From IMG/VR virus record IMGVR_UViG_3300020390_000013, positions 1-28,696 of that record: a stretch of 28,696 bases of DNA; one strand, written 5' to 3'. Positions 21,649 through 28,696 of this stretch are shown here, one piece after another. The DNA comes from a virus. Under the pieces are notes generated by a model. The model saw nothing but the letters and a program-made list of their open reading frames with translations, was not told where the DNA came from and did no database searches. Within the stretch, counting starts at the first letter, position 1; each line of letters starts with the position of its first letter. The translations under genes and the position numbers were made by a program.

Positions 21649-21855
21649 CTAGCGATCCGATGCGGCGCGGTCGGCTTCGAGGGCTTCGAAGCCGCGCTGC
21701 ATCAACAGCCGCGCCTGCGCCGAGCACGAGCGGTGTTCGCGCCGGGCCAGATCCAGCACGCGATCGCGCTCGGCCTGCGTGCAGGCAATGCGCAACTGGG
21801 AAGAACACCCATTCGGGGCGCGCTGGGGGCGGTCGGGCTTGCTCGATTCGTGCAT
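21649..21855 (-). CDS. First gene of the early operon; small Arc-like protein
   Basis: 68 residues from ATG 21855; a longer frame would run through the switch region and was rejected. MHESSKPDRPQRAPNGCSSQLRIACTQAERDRVLDLARREHRSCSAQARLLMQRGFEALEADRAASDR: after a disordered N-terminus a strand (SQLRIACT) leads into two helices, as in ribbon-helix-helix repressors. It begins about 30 bases after the predicted transcription start and has no clear ribosome site. By position it is the counterpart of Cox/Apl-type switch proteins. Confidence 0.68.
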   Translation of the reverse strand: MHESSKPDRPQRAPNGCSSQLRIACTQAERDRVLDLARREHRSCSAQARLLMQRGFEALEADRAASDR

Positions 21856-21891
21856 GGCGTAGAATTGCGGACAGGATTTATCGACAAGCTG

Positions 21892-21921
21892 ACTATGACG
21901 CACGAAACGTGTGGCGGTCAA
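21892..21921 (-). promoter_or_regulatory. Predicted early leftward promoter
   Basis: Read leftward, TTGACC (21921-21916) and CATAGT (21897-21892) are separated by 18 bp, a fair sigma70 promoter in the only intergenic gap upstream of the long early operon. Between them is the small palindrome CACG-AAA-CGTG (21901-21911), which may be an operator. The divergent CI-type gene starts 44 bp beyond the -35 end. Confidence 0.6.
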
Positions 21922-21955
21922 TACCTTTCGTGCCGTTCCGCTCATACCTTTTCGG
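21921..21955 (+). promoter_or_regulatory. Two direct repeats in the switch region, candidate repressor operators
   Basis: ATACCTTTCG at 21921-21930 and ATACCTTTTCGG at 21944-21955 are direct repeats 23 bp apart, close to two turns of the helix. As I recall, P2 C repressor uses direct half-sites about 22 bp apart. One repeat touches the -35 of the early leftward promoter, the other lies close to the CI-like start codon. They fit binding by the CI-like repressor, or autoregulation of its own gene. Confidence 0.5.
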
Positions 21956-21964
21956 AATAACAAG

Positions 21965-22435
21965 ATGAAAAGTGAAGGCGAAGAGATTCTTTTGAGGCTG
22001 CGCGAGGCGGTGGGCGTAGACACCAACAGCGCGCTGTCGCGTCATTTCGGGCTGGGGCCAAATACGCTTTCCAAGCGGGTTAGCGAAGGTGGGCTACCGC
22101 TCAAAGAGGCTGTGCAGCTCGCTGGCGAGACGGGGTTAAGCCTCGATTGGCTGGTTTTCGGTCGCGCCGAGCCTAACGTTTCGTATGCGACTAGCGCACC
22201 TGACGTTAGGGGTGTTGCCGACTCGGCAAGCGAGCCCGTAATAGAGCGCGATTACGCCACGCGGCTGGTGCTGGCGATCGTTGACGGCGTGGAGCGGGCG
22301 CTCGACACTTCGGATGCGGAGTTATCGATCGAGCGAAAGACCAAGGCGGTGGGTGCCCTATTCCGTTTGTTCGCGATACGCGGGACGCTGCCGACCCAGG
22401 CCGAGATCGACTCGATTATTGAGTTGATGCAATAA
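21965..22435 (+). CDS. CI-type lysogeny repressor
   Basis: 156 residues from ATG 21965; the upstream frame runs into the promoter region. The N-terminal domain (MKSEGEEILLRLREAVGVDTNSALSRHFGLGPNTLSKRVSEGGLPLKEAVQLAGETGLSLDWLVFG) matches the phage CI repressor helix-turn-helix family, with the 'LDWLLxG' end typical of it. The C-terminal part (about 95-156) is helical with no LexA-like Ser/Lys protease motifs, so it should not self-cleave; induction would need an antirepressor or another signal. It is divergent from the early operon and most likely represses it. Confidence 0.85.
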   Translation: MKSEGEEILLRLREAVGVDTNSALSRHFGLGPNTLSKRVSEGGLPLKEAVQLAGETGLSLDWLVFGRAEPNVSYATSAPDVRGVADSASEPVIERDYATRLVLAIVDGVERALDTSDAELSIERKTKAVGALFRLFAIRGTLPTQAEIDSIIELMQ

Positions 22436-22455
22436 CAACGACGAACGGGGGATGT

Positions 22456-22989
22456 ATGGCGCTATTCAAGTGCCCGGAATGCAAGCAGAAGATCAGCACG
22501 CAGGCGGCGGCCTGCCCTCACTGCGGGGCGCCGGTCGATAACGCGAAGGCCGAAGAGACGGTTAAGAACGACCGACAGGCTTCTATTTTCGGCTTCGTAA
22601 TTGTTGCGGTGGTGATTGCCTGGCTGGTGTGGCCGTCCGGCAACGACGGCGGTGATGGCGCGGATCGTAAAGAGAATGGATCGGCTGCGGCCGACGCAAA
22701 GCCCGCCGCGGATAGCGACTGGACGACGCGGGACAATTCCAGCATGGCGTACATCATGATGGAGGATTTCGTTAAGCGGCGCCTCAAGGCGCCATCGACG
22801 GCTGAATTTCAGGGGATATGGAGCGGGCGCGGGGATGCTATCAAGCGTCTCGGCGACCAAACCTATCGAATTGACTCATACGTCGATGCGCAGAACGGCT
22901 TCGGGGCACAAATTCGCATGCGGTTTTCGGGGCGCATCAAGCAGATATCGAAGAATGAATGGCGTCTGCTGGAGCTGGATATCCAGTAG
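22456..22989 (+). CDS. Zinc-ribbon membrane protein downstream of the repressor
   Basis: 177 residues. A zinc ribbon with C6, C9, C20 and C23 (FKCPECKQKISTQAAACPHCGAPV) is followed by one membrane helix (about 43-60, SIFGFVIVAVVIAWLVWP), a Gly/Asp/Ala-rich linker and a folded C-terminal domain (about 95-177, MEDFVKRRLKAPSTAEFQGI ... GAQIRMRFSGRIKQISKNEWRLLELDIQ). The KAPSTAEF phrase occurs in many small zinc-ribbon or lipoprotein-like proteins. GGGGGA precedes the start. It is 20 bp after the repressor and is probably made in the lysogen, so superinfection exclusion or host modulation is plausible but unproven. Confidence 0.8.
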   Translation: MALFKCPECKQKISTQAAACPHCGAPVDNAKAEETVKNDRQASIFGFVIVAVVIAWLVWPSGNDGGDGADRKENGSAAADAKPAADSDWTTRDNSSMAYIMMEDFVKRRLKAPSTAEFQGIWSGRGDAIKRLGDQTYRIDSYVDAQNGFGAQIRMRFSGRIKQISKNEWRLLELDIQ

Positions 22990-23034
22990 CGCCGTGGCGG
23001 TTTCGGATGAAAGCCGGTGCCGCGAAAGAAAAGC

Positions 23035-23062
23035 TTGACGTTACGCGGTAACCGCGTATTAT
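23035..23062 (+). promoter_or_regulatory. Promoter with a perfect palindromic operator in its spacer
   Basis: TTGACG (23035-23040) and TATTAT (23057-23062) are 16 bp apart, the best sigma70 promoter in the window. The spacer contains TACGCGGT-A-ACCGCGTA (23042-23058), a perfect 8-bp inverted repeat around one base that runs into the -10. A protein bound there would block RNA polymerase. The core also reads GTTAC-GCG-GTAAC, recalling the GTTAC/GTAAC boxes at 11061-11378 but with different spacing. The transcript leader is about 60 bases, with GGAG before ATG 23130. The regulator is probably one of the DNA-binding proteins of the same cassette. Confidence 0.82.
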
Positions 23063-23129
23063 ATGAACTGTGAGTTGAGCACGACGCACCCGCCCCGGCG
23101 GCACCGGGCATCCTGATTGGAGCAACATC

Positions 23130-23423
23130 ATGAGTAACCGCACGATCACCGCCATCCGCGTCTACAACGTCAACATCGACATGGACCCGGAATTGACCGA
23201 ATCAGACGCGAAGGGCTATGCGCATTGGCTTGAAAACCAGCTGCGCGCCGAATACCCCAATGCCGAAATTGACGTGAGCGACGAAACGCAGACCTACGCG
23301 CTCGCGCTTGAAACCAGCGACGGCGAAGAAACGATCATCTCTGGCGGCTTCTCGGCCGAGCGTGATGAAGTCGAGCAGTTTCTTGCCGATTGCTGGGACC
23401 GCTGCCCCTGGACCTGGGTTTGA
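23130..23423 (+). CDS. Small, strongly acidic protein; candidate DNA mimic or anti-defence protein
   Basis: 97 residues with 21 Asp/Glu against 6 Lys/Arg (net about -15): MSNRTITAIRVYNVNIDMDPELTESDA ... AEYPNAEIDVSDETQTYALALETSDGEE ... VEQFLADCWDRCPWTWV. TTGGAGCAAC gives a good ribosome site. It is the first gene after the operator-promoter. I recognise no family. Small acidic proteins at the head of a tightly regulated phage operon are often DNA mimics or inhibitors of host defence, but other roles are open. Confidence 0.8.
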   Translation: MSNRTITAIRVYNVNIDMDPELTESDAKGYAHWLENQLRAEYPNAEIDVSDETQTYALALETSDGEETIISGGFSAERDEVEQFLADCWDRCPWTWV

Positions 23424-23466
23424 TATCGCTGCCGAATAGGCAGACACCCCACAACCGGAGCAAACC

Positions 23467-23655
23467 ATGCAGTGCATTATCTGGAAAGACGGCGAAGAGT
23501 CTTACGCCCAAGTCATCAGCGCGAGCGACGCCGACGAGGCAATAGCACAAGCCGCAGATGTTCTCGATGTTGAGCCGGACGAGGTCAACATTTTGTTTGA
23601 AGAGCGGTTTGGCGAGGCGGGATATTACGGCGTCCGTCATGCGGTGCCCGCGTGA
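23467..23655 (+). CDS. Second small acidic protein of the cassette
   Basis: 62 residues with about 14 Asp/Glu and 3 Lys/Arg: MQCIIWKDGEESYAQVISASDADEAIAQAADVLDVEPDEVNILFEERFGEAGYYGVRHAVPA. It has a good ribosome site (CGGAG). Its stop overlaps the GTG start of the next gene (GTGA), so the two are translationally coupled. The pattern strand-helix-strand (QCIIWKD / SYAQVISASDADEAIAQAADVL / VNILFEE) suggests a compact alpha/beta fold. No family recognised. Confidence 0.75.
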   Translation: MQCIIWKDGEESYAQVISASDADEAIAQAADVLDVEPDEVNILFEERFGEAGYYGVRHAVPA

Positions 23656-24086
23656 GCGAAGCCACTATCCATATGCGAGTACCAGCGGCGCTCAAGCGCC
23701 GCTGGGTTCAGCTCTCCCGTGCTGAGGGCTACAAGCTAACCGACTGGATCATCGCAGCTGTGGAGCGCGATATGTCGCAACGACTCACACGCATCGCCAT
23801 TCCTCATGACCTGACATTCTCGGATCTCAATCTTTCTCGCGACGCGGACGGTCAGGTGAGCTTCGATCGGAGTGTGATCGAGCGCATATGCGCCGCCAGC
23901 GATATACCGCCTGCGCTATTTTTCGATACGAGCGAGGACAACGTCGCGGGCTTGATCGTGGAGTGGTATCACGCGCATCTAAACGCGGGTGGCGCGCGTG
24001 ATGCCGTAGCCGATGACCTGATCGCCGAACAGCAGGCCGAAGACCGCGCGGGCCAACCATTCAGTTACCCGCCCGGCACGGCATGA
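23652..24086 (+). CDS. Arc-like DNA-binding protein with extra C-terminal domain
   Basis: 144 residues from GTG 23652. ATIHMRVPAALKRRWVQLSRAEGYKLTDWIIAAVERDM is a ribbon-helix-helix-like N-terminus (strand about 4-10, helices 12-22 and 27-39). The C-terminal half contains a helical segment (SVIERICAASDIPPALFFDTSEDNVAGLIVEWYHAHLNAGGARDAVADDLIAEQQAEDRAG). It could bind the palindrome in the cassette promoter. Both ends are coupled to its neighbours (GTGA before, ATGA after). Confidence 0.72.
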   Translation: MSEATIHMRVPAALKRRWVQLSRAEGYKLTDWIIAAVERDMSQRLTRIAIPHDLTFSDLNLSRDADGQVSFDRSVIERICAASDIPPALFFDTSEDNVAGLIVEWYHAHLNAGGARDAVADDLIAEQQAEDRAGQPFSYPPGTA

Positions 24087-24607
24087 CGCTGGGCGAGCGC
24101 AATCAAAAGCGGTTGCGCGCGGCCTTGAAACGCCATCGCGTGACTCAGGCCGAGTTCGCCAGTCGGCTGACAGCCATAGGCCAACCTACGACGCGCCGGC
24201 AAATCGAGTCTTGGCTCGCAGATCCTCGCAGCGGCAGCTACAGGACGTGCCCCGCATGGCCTCACCTGCTAATTGAAGCGGGTGTTGTTTGGCACCCCAC
24301 TAGAAAAGCGTCGGAGCGCCGATTTTTTACGCCTGATGAAGACGAATTTCTAAGGCGTCATTATCCGAACAAAAGCCGTGCGTGGTGCGCCGCCGAGCTG
24401 GGCCGAAGCATCGGGTCGATAACAAACCGGGCCGGCATAATGGGGATACGAAAGGCGCACAATCGCCCAGGGGGCTGGAATGGTGAGAGCGACCGGCTCT
24501 TAGCGCAATACATTGAGCAAGGCATTCCAGTGCAAGAGATTGCCAAGCGCTTCGGCGTGAGCAGCGTGACGATATACACACGGCGCCGACGCCTAGAACG
24601 CGGGTAA
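24083..24607 (+). CDS. DNA-binding protein with Myb/SANT-like and helix-turn-helix parts
   Basis: 174 residues. The N-terminal HTH (ALKRHRVTQAEFASRLTAIGQPTTRRQIESWLADPRSG) is followed by a SANT/Myb-like module (RRFFTPDEDEFLRRHYPNKSRAWCAAELGRSIGSITNRAGIMGIRK) and a C-terminal HTH (ESDRLLAQYIEQGIPVQEIAKRFGVSSVTIYTRRRRLER). Three potential DNA-binding parts in one small protein are unusual. The start overlaps the previous stop (ATGA). It is probably a transcription regulator; its target is unknown. Confidence 0.78.
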   Translation: MTLGERNQKRLRAALKRHRVTQAEFASRLTAIGQPTTRRQIESWLADPRSGSYRTCPAWPHLLIEAGVVWHPTRKASERRFFTPDEDEFLRRHYPNKSRAWCAAELGRSIGSITNRAGIMGIRKAHNRPGGWNGESDRLLAQYIEQGIPVQEIAKRFGVSSVTIYTRRRRLERG

Positions 24608-24613
24608 ACAGGT

Positions 24614-24862
24614 ATGAACAGCCCCACAAACTCCCTTTCTTCGCCGTCTCGCGGAACCGTTCGGCAAGCGCGAAAAAATGCAGCCATGACCCAGGCTAAC
24701 GCCGGTGCGCTCGTATATCGCTCGGTACGCCGCTGGCAGGAATGGGAATACGGCGAGCACGCGATGGATGCGGCGCTTTTCGAGTATTGGCTGATTCTCG
24801 CCGGGCTGGCGCACGATCGGGCCAGCGCGCTTGCTTATTGGGATTCGCTGCCGGGCGATTGA
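24614..24862 (+). CDS. Small HTH protein at the end of the plus-strand cassette
   Basis: 82 residues. GTVRQARKNAAMTQANAGALVYRSVRRWQEWEYGEHAMDAALFEYWLILAGL is a Cro/CI-type helix-turn-helix. The RxWQxWExG core resembles small phage regulators, including some Aca (anti-CRISPR-associated) repressors as I remember them. It begins 7 bp after the preceding stop. Its last 28 bases overlap the end of D, which is read from the opposite strand. In P2 the place after D belongs to ogr. Confidence 0.72.
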   Translation: MNSPTNSLSSPSRGTVRQARKNAAMTQANAGALVYRSVRRWQEWEYGEHAMDAALFEYWLILAGLAHDRASALAYWDSLPGD

Positions 24863-25872
24863 TCGGCGCCGCCGTTGGCTACCTCCATTTCCAGCGGCAT
24901 GATGTAGGCGCTTTCGCCCAGGTCGTGGACCACGCGGGTGAGGCGCCAGGGCGTGGCGTCGATCTGGGGTTTGAAGCCGTTCACGGTGACGGGTGTTTCG
25001 GGGTATAGATCCGGGCGGCCGCGGGCGAGTGTGATCGAAAAGGACTGCTCGCCGCGCTGGATGCGTGCCCATTCGGCGCGTGCGGCTTCGAGGGCGTCGG
25101 CTTCGTTGGCGTAGGTTTCGCGCAGGGTTTTGGCGTTGTCGGTGCTGCCGGCGACGGCTTGGCGTTTCTTCGCGCTGTTGATGTCTTGCCAGTGGGCAAT
25201 GACGCCGGAGACGCTGTCGCGGTCGGCGGTGAGATAGCGGTGCTGGTCGCCCGTGGCGCGGGTGATGACGGCGGGCGGTATGGGCTGGCCGCTGACGGTG
25301 ACGCCCTCGCCGGCCGGCATGAATAGCAGCAGCTCGTTTTTGACGGTGGCGATGGCGTCGAAGCGCTCGGCCAGGCGCGTGAGAAAGTTGATATCCGATT
25401 CGCCGGTTTGGTCGATGTGCTTGAGCTGCCGGCTGGCCAGCGCGTCGGCGATGCGGTAGTCGATGCCGTGGCGGCCGGCGATGGCGTCGATGATGTCGCG
25501 CAGGGTGACGTTGTCCCAGCTGACCGTACGCGGGCGCGGCAGGTCGCCGCGCAGGTTGGCCGAGCGGGCACGGATATGGATGCTGTCCGGCGCGCCTTCG
25601 TGCTCGACCTCGTCGACGGTGTACGCGCCCTTGTCCACCAGGCCGGTGGATTGCCAGCCGAGCGCCACGCGGATGGTGGCGCCCTTGGGCGGCAGGGCCA
25701 GCGTGCCGTCGTCGTTAAGGGTGAGCTCGAGCCGGTCGGCCTCGCCGCCGCGGTTATCGGTGAGCCTGAGCCGGTTGAGATAGCCGCGCAACGTGGGCGT
25801 GATGACGGTACCGTCGACGACGATGCGGTAGTCCGGGGCGTTTGCGACGCGGGGCTGGGTGCGGTTGGCCAT
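24835..25872 (-). CDS. D: Baseplate hub / tail protein D
   Basis: 345 residues from ATG 25872, which shares a base with the U stop (TAATG); the longer frame is a shadow of U. The start (PDYRIVVDGTVITPTLRGYLNRLRLTDNRGGEADRLELTLND) and the middle (LKHIDQTGESDINFLTRLAERFDAIATVKNELLLFMPAGEG) are diagnostic of the P2 gpD late control D family. It forms the hub at the top of the spike. It ends on TAA inside the 3' end of the opposing HTH gene; no terminator was seen between the converging units. Confidence 0.96.
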   Translation of the reverse strand: MANRTQPRVANAPDYRIVVDGTVITPTLRGYLNRLRLTDNRGGEADRLELTLNDDGTLALPPKGATIRVALGWQSTGLVDKGAYTVDEVEHEGAPDSIHIRARSANLRGDLPRPRTVSWDNVTLRDIIDAIAGRHGIDYRIADALASRQLKHIDQTGESDINFLTRLAERFDAIATVKNELLLFMPAGEGVTVSGQPIPPAVITRATGDQHRYLTADRDSVSGVIAHWQDINSAKKRQAVAGSTDNAKTLRETYANEADALEAARAEWARIQRGEQSFSITLARGRPDLYPETPVTVNGFKPQIDATPWRLTRVVHDLGESAYIMPLEMEVANGGADQSPGSESQ

Positions 25873-26330
25873 TAGCGCAGCACCGACCGCGATGTGCGGG
25901 TAATGAGGCGTTCGACGTCGCGCTGGGTGAGTTCGCCCATGCGTACGGTGCGGTCGTCGTCCACGCGGCCCAGCTGCAGCGTGAAATCGATTTCTTGGGC
26001 GGCGCCGTCCTTGAAGAACGTGCGGCGGGTGTCGTCGAGGGATTCGATGACGAACACGCCGTAGTTGTACCCCGTGCCCTCGATGAGCGGCCAGGCATAG
26101 CCGTCGTCTCCCATTTCGCGCAGGTCGTCGATATTCGACGGGCCGCCGGTGAACTGGGGCATGAGCTTGCCGGTGAGCGTGATGGTTTCCTCGCCCACGC
26201 CCAGGAACTGGCGCGACGGGCGCCGGCCGATGCGCGACTGCGAGGCGTGGCGCCATTTCGTCTGGCGCTGGAGTTCGTCGTAGGCGGCGGTTGATAGGCC
26301 GAAGACGAACAGGCCGTAGGTCATGAGCAT
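25872..26330 (-). CDS. U: Tail protein U
   Basis: 152 residues. MTYGLFVFGLSTAAYDELQRQTKWRHASQSRIGRRPSRQFLGVGEETITLTGKLMPQFTGG matches P2 gpU strongly, as does the later YNYGVFVIESLDDTRRTFFKDGAAQEIDFTLQL. It closes the tail tube region near the baseplate. Two in-frame ATG codons (26330 and 26324) are possible; MTYGLF is the more usual family start. It follows the T stop by three bases. Confidence 0.95.
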   Translation of the reverse strand: MLMTYGLFVFGLSTAAYDELQRQTKWRHASQSRIGRRPSRQFLGVGEETITLTGKLMPQFTGGPSNIDDLREMGDDGYAWPLIEGTGYNYGVFVIESLDDTRRTFFKDGAAQEIDFTLQLGRVDDDRTVRMGELTQRDVERLITRTSRSVLR

Positions 26331-26333
26331 GGC

Positions 26334-28696
26334 TTAATCCGTGTCGTAAAGCGCCGAGCGACGGGCGGCGCCCTGGCTGCGGCTGATGCGTTCGAGCGCG
26401 GCTTCGACGCGCTGCTCGACAAGGCGGGCTATGGCCTGCTCGTCCATGCCCGGCGCGGCGTTGATCTCGATATTGATATCGCCCATGGACAGGCCGGCGC
26501 CGCCGCTGCTGGCGGCGATCGGCGGGCGGTTGTCGAAGGTGATCGCGGGGCCGCTGTCGGCGGTGGCCACGCCGGCGCCGGCGAGCATGGCCGCGCCGGC
26601 CCCGGCGGCGGTAAGGCGTTGGGTGAGGCGTGTCATGTCGCGTAGGGCGCTGGGCTCGCGCTCGCCCAGGCCTTGGCGGTAGCCGTCGACGGTGTTGCGG
26701 CCGAAATCCATGAACACGCGCGACGGGCTATTGATGCCGAGCTTGTCCTTGAACCAGCCGGAGACGTTGCCGCCGAGGTTGAGCACGCTGTCTTTGAGCG
26801 CGCCGGCCTGGGATTTGATGCCGTCGATAATGCCGTTGACGATTTGCGTGCCGAGGTTGAGGAACTGCTTGGGCAGGTCGATGAGCAGGTAGCCCAGGCC
26901 GCTTTTAAGTGCGCCGCCGATGCCGTCGATGATGGCGCTGCCGAGCGTTTTGTATTTGGCGGGCACTTCGACGCCCAGCCATTCGAGCCCGGCCGTGACG
27001 GCGCGGTAAATCAGGCCGATGGGGTTCCAGTCGATCAGCAGCCGGGCGACCTCGCCGATGCCGCCGGAAAACGCTGCTTTGATGTCGCGCCAGCGGTCGA
27101 CGAAAAACTGGCGGATATCGCCCCAATTGCTGTAGATGAGATAGCCGGCGGTGGCCAGCAGGCCCAGCGCGGCCGTGACCGGGTTGAACATGGCCGCGAG
27201 GCGTAGGCCGGTGAGCGCGTATTTCACCATCGCGATCGGGCCGAGAATGGAGCCGAGCGTTAGCGCGATGGCGCCGCCGGCGGTGACGACCAGCGCCATG
27301 GCGGCGGCGGCTTTGGCGAGCGTGCCGGCGAGCTGGGGGTTGGCCTTGATCCAGTCCCCCACGCCGCGCAGCACGCCGGTAATGTTCTGGATGGTGTCGC
27401 GTAGCGGGCCTTCGTTGACGGACGTGAGGGAAATGCCGACCTCTTCCCACGCGCTGGCCATTTGCCGGATGTCGCCCCGGGCGTTGTCGGCCATGGTGCC
27501 GGCCGTGCGGGCGGCTTCGCCGCTGGCGTCTTGCAAATCGGCGATGAGTTTGCCGACATTGCCGCGCTTCATCTGCTCAACGAGTTCGGCCATGCCGCTG
27601 CCGGCTTCGGCCTCGAACAGTGATTTGAGGATGCCGGCGCGCTGGGCGTTGCCCATTTGGTCGGTGGCGGTGGCGATATCGCGCAGGATGTCGGTAATGG
27701 GCCGTAGATTGCCCTCGCTGTCCTGCACCTCGAGATTCATGGCCGCCATGGCTTCCTTGACGCTCTTGGTGTCGGACGTGAGGCGGTTGAGCATAGCCCG
27801 CATGGTGGTGCCGGCCTGGCTGCCCTGGATGCCGATATTGCCGAGCAGGCCCGCCATGGCGGCGGCTTGCTCGAGCGTGACGTTGAGGCCTTCCGCCTGG
27901 CCCAGATATTTCATCGTCTCGCCGAGCATTTCGATGTTGACGTTGGCGCGCGTGCTGGTGGCGGTGAGCACGTCGGCCACGCGGGTCATGTTCCCGATGA
28001 TTTCGGGGTTGATCTTGAACGCGCCGGCGATGTTGGAGCCGATATCGGCGGCGCGGCCCAGATCCATGCGCCCGGCGAGCGCGAGGTTGAGCATGTCGCG
28101 CATGGACGCGCGGATAGCGTCTGGCGTGAAGCCGGCGCGGGCCAGGAACGTCTGGCCGGCGGCGGCCTGGCTGGCGGTGTACGCGGTGCTGCTGCCGAGT
28201 TCGCGCGCCTGGGCGGCCAGCTGTGAAAGCTGGGCGCTGTCTTTCTGCAGGCGTAGGACGGCCTGCAATTCGCTGATTTGCTCGCCGTAGTCGAGGCCGG
28301 GCGAGAGCAACCGCCCGCCGGCGTAGAGCGCGGCCGTGCCGGTGGCGAGCCCGCCGGCGCCGGTGGTGACCATGCCAGTGGCTCGCGACTGCATGCGGGC
28401 GTAGTCGCGTGCGGCCTGGGCGCTGTCTTTTTGCTTGCGCGCGAGCTTGCCGAGGCGGTTTTGCTGTTCGCGGATTTCGCGATTTGTGGCGCCGATGCGG
28501 CGTTCGAGCTCGCGCTGTTGCTGGCTGAGCGTGCCGGAGACGCCGTCCACCTGGCCCATACGGCGGCGGAGCTCTTGGAGCTTATGCTGTTCAGCGTCGT
28601 ACCGCTGGGTCAGCGTGCGAGACGCCTTGATGGCGGCGTCGCGCTGGCGTGTGAGCTGTTTGGTAGGGCCTTCGGCCGCCTCGATCTGGCGCGTGA
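26334..28696 (-). CDS. T: Tape measure protein T, N-terminus outside the window
   Basis: The frame stays open through the right edge, so at least 786 residues are present and the start lies outside; the methionine at 28559 is internal. The N-terminal part is coiled coil (QRYDAEQHKLQELRRRMGQVDG... LSQQQRELERRIG). Next comes the TP901-type tape measure core (about SELQAVLRLQKDSAQLSQLAAQARELGSSTAYTASQAAAG ... LNLALAGRMDLGRAADIGSNIAGAF). Hydrophobic segments lie in the middle (AAMALVVTAGGAIALTLGSILG, AALGLLATAGYLIYSNWGDIRQFF). The C-terminus has INSPSRVFMDFGRNTVDGYRQGL. It sets tail length and is probably ejected with the DNA. Confidence 0.96.
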   Translation of the reverse strand, partial: TRQIEAAEGPTKQLTRQRDAAIKASRTLTQRYDAEQHKLQELRRRMGQVDGVSGTLSQQQRELERRIGATNREIREQQNRLGKLARKQKDSAQAARDYARMQSRATGMVTTGAGGLATGTAALYAGGRLLSPGLDYGEQISELQAVLRLQKDSAQLSQLAAQARELGSSTAYTASQAAAGQTFLARAGFTPDAIRASMRDMLNLALAGRMDLGRAADIGSNIAGAFKINPEIIGNMTRVADVLTATSTRANVNIEMLGETMKYLGQAEGLNVTLEQAAAMAGLLGNIGIQGSQAGTTMRAMLNRLTSDTKSVKEAMAAMNLEVQDSEGNLRPITDILRDIATATDQMGNAQRAGILKSLFEAEAGSGMAELVEQMKRGNVGKLIADLQDASGEAARTAGTMADNARGDIRQMASAWEEVGISLTSVNEGPLRDTIQNITGVLRGVGDWIKANPQLAGTLAKAAAAMALVVTAGGAIALTLGSILGPIAMVKYALTGLRLAAMFNPVTAALGLLATAGYLIYSNWGDIRQFFVDRWRDIKAAFSGGIGEVARLLIDWNPIGLIYRAVTAGLEWLGVEVPAKYKTLGSAIIDGIGGALKSGLGYLLIDLPKQFLNLGTQIVNGIIDGIKSQAGALKDSVLNLGGNVSGWFKDKLGINSPSRVFMDFGRNTVDGYRQGLGEREPSALRDMTRLTQRLTAAGAGAAMLAGAGVATADSGPAITFDNRPPIAASSGGAGLSMGDINIEINAAPGMDEQAIARLVEQRVEAALERISRSQGAARRSALYDTD

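Noticed and set aside
1-28696. CRISPR arrays, tRNA or rRNA genes
   Set aside because: No regularly spaced repeats and no cloverleaf or rRNA-like stretches were noticed by eye.

Overview
The window is most of the genome of a P2-like temperate myophage (Peduovirus type) with high-GC DNA and GC-rich third codon positions. The host is therefore probably a high-GC proteobacterium, but nothing in the sequence fixes the genus. Nearly every structural gene can be aligned by order and protein features with P2: W, V, S, R, lysis genes, X, L, M, N, O on the minus strand (1-7623), the divergent P and Q on the plus strand (7779-10591), and D, U, T on the minus strand at the right edge (24835-28696). W runs off the left edge and T off the right edge, so the missing J-I-H-G-FI-FII-E block would join the two ends. 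The window is thus best read as a circular (or circularly permuted) phage genome, not a prophage cut at its attachment site.

Region 1-7623 is the head, lysis and tail-completion operon, read leftward. Genes are tightly packed with ATGA, TAATG or TAGTG stop-start overlaps. Region 7624-7778 is the divergent late promoter region for O and P. Region 10592-11441 has no convincing gene. It holds a terminator after the portal gene and then an unusually AT-rich nested inverted repeat with ten GTAAC/GTTAC boxes.

Region 11442-21855 is a leftward early operon that does not resemble P2. It begins with two small DNA-binding-like proteins and an intrinsic terminator that overlaps a stop codon. It continues through an Ogr-type late activator, a Toprim primase-helicase, an ASCH protein, a KilAC protein, small zinc-finger and membrane proteins, a second free-standing copy of the helicase ATPase domain and a cupin. 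It ends with a large serine recombinase in place of the P2 tyrosine integrase. Region 21856-21964 is the early switch. A CI-type repressor and a zinc-ribbon membrane protein follow on the plus strand. A separate plus-strand cassette (23035-24862) then starts at a promoter whose spacer is a perfect palindrome. It encodes two very acidic small proteins followed by three putative DNA-binding proteins, a layout reminiscent of anti-defence operons with their own regulator.

Proposed logic: the CI-like repressor controls the early leftward promoter. The early operon makes the replication proteins, the integrase and the Ogr-like activator. That activator would then switch on late promoters at a 24-bp palindrome found upstream of both V and P with identical downstream spacing. 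Function assignments for the structural genes are strong; those for the small early genes and the plus-strand cassette are mostly inference.
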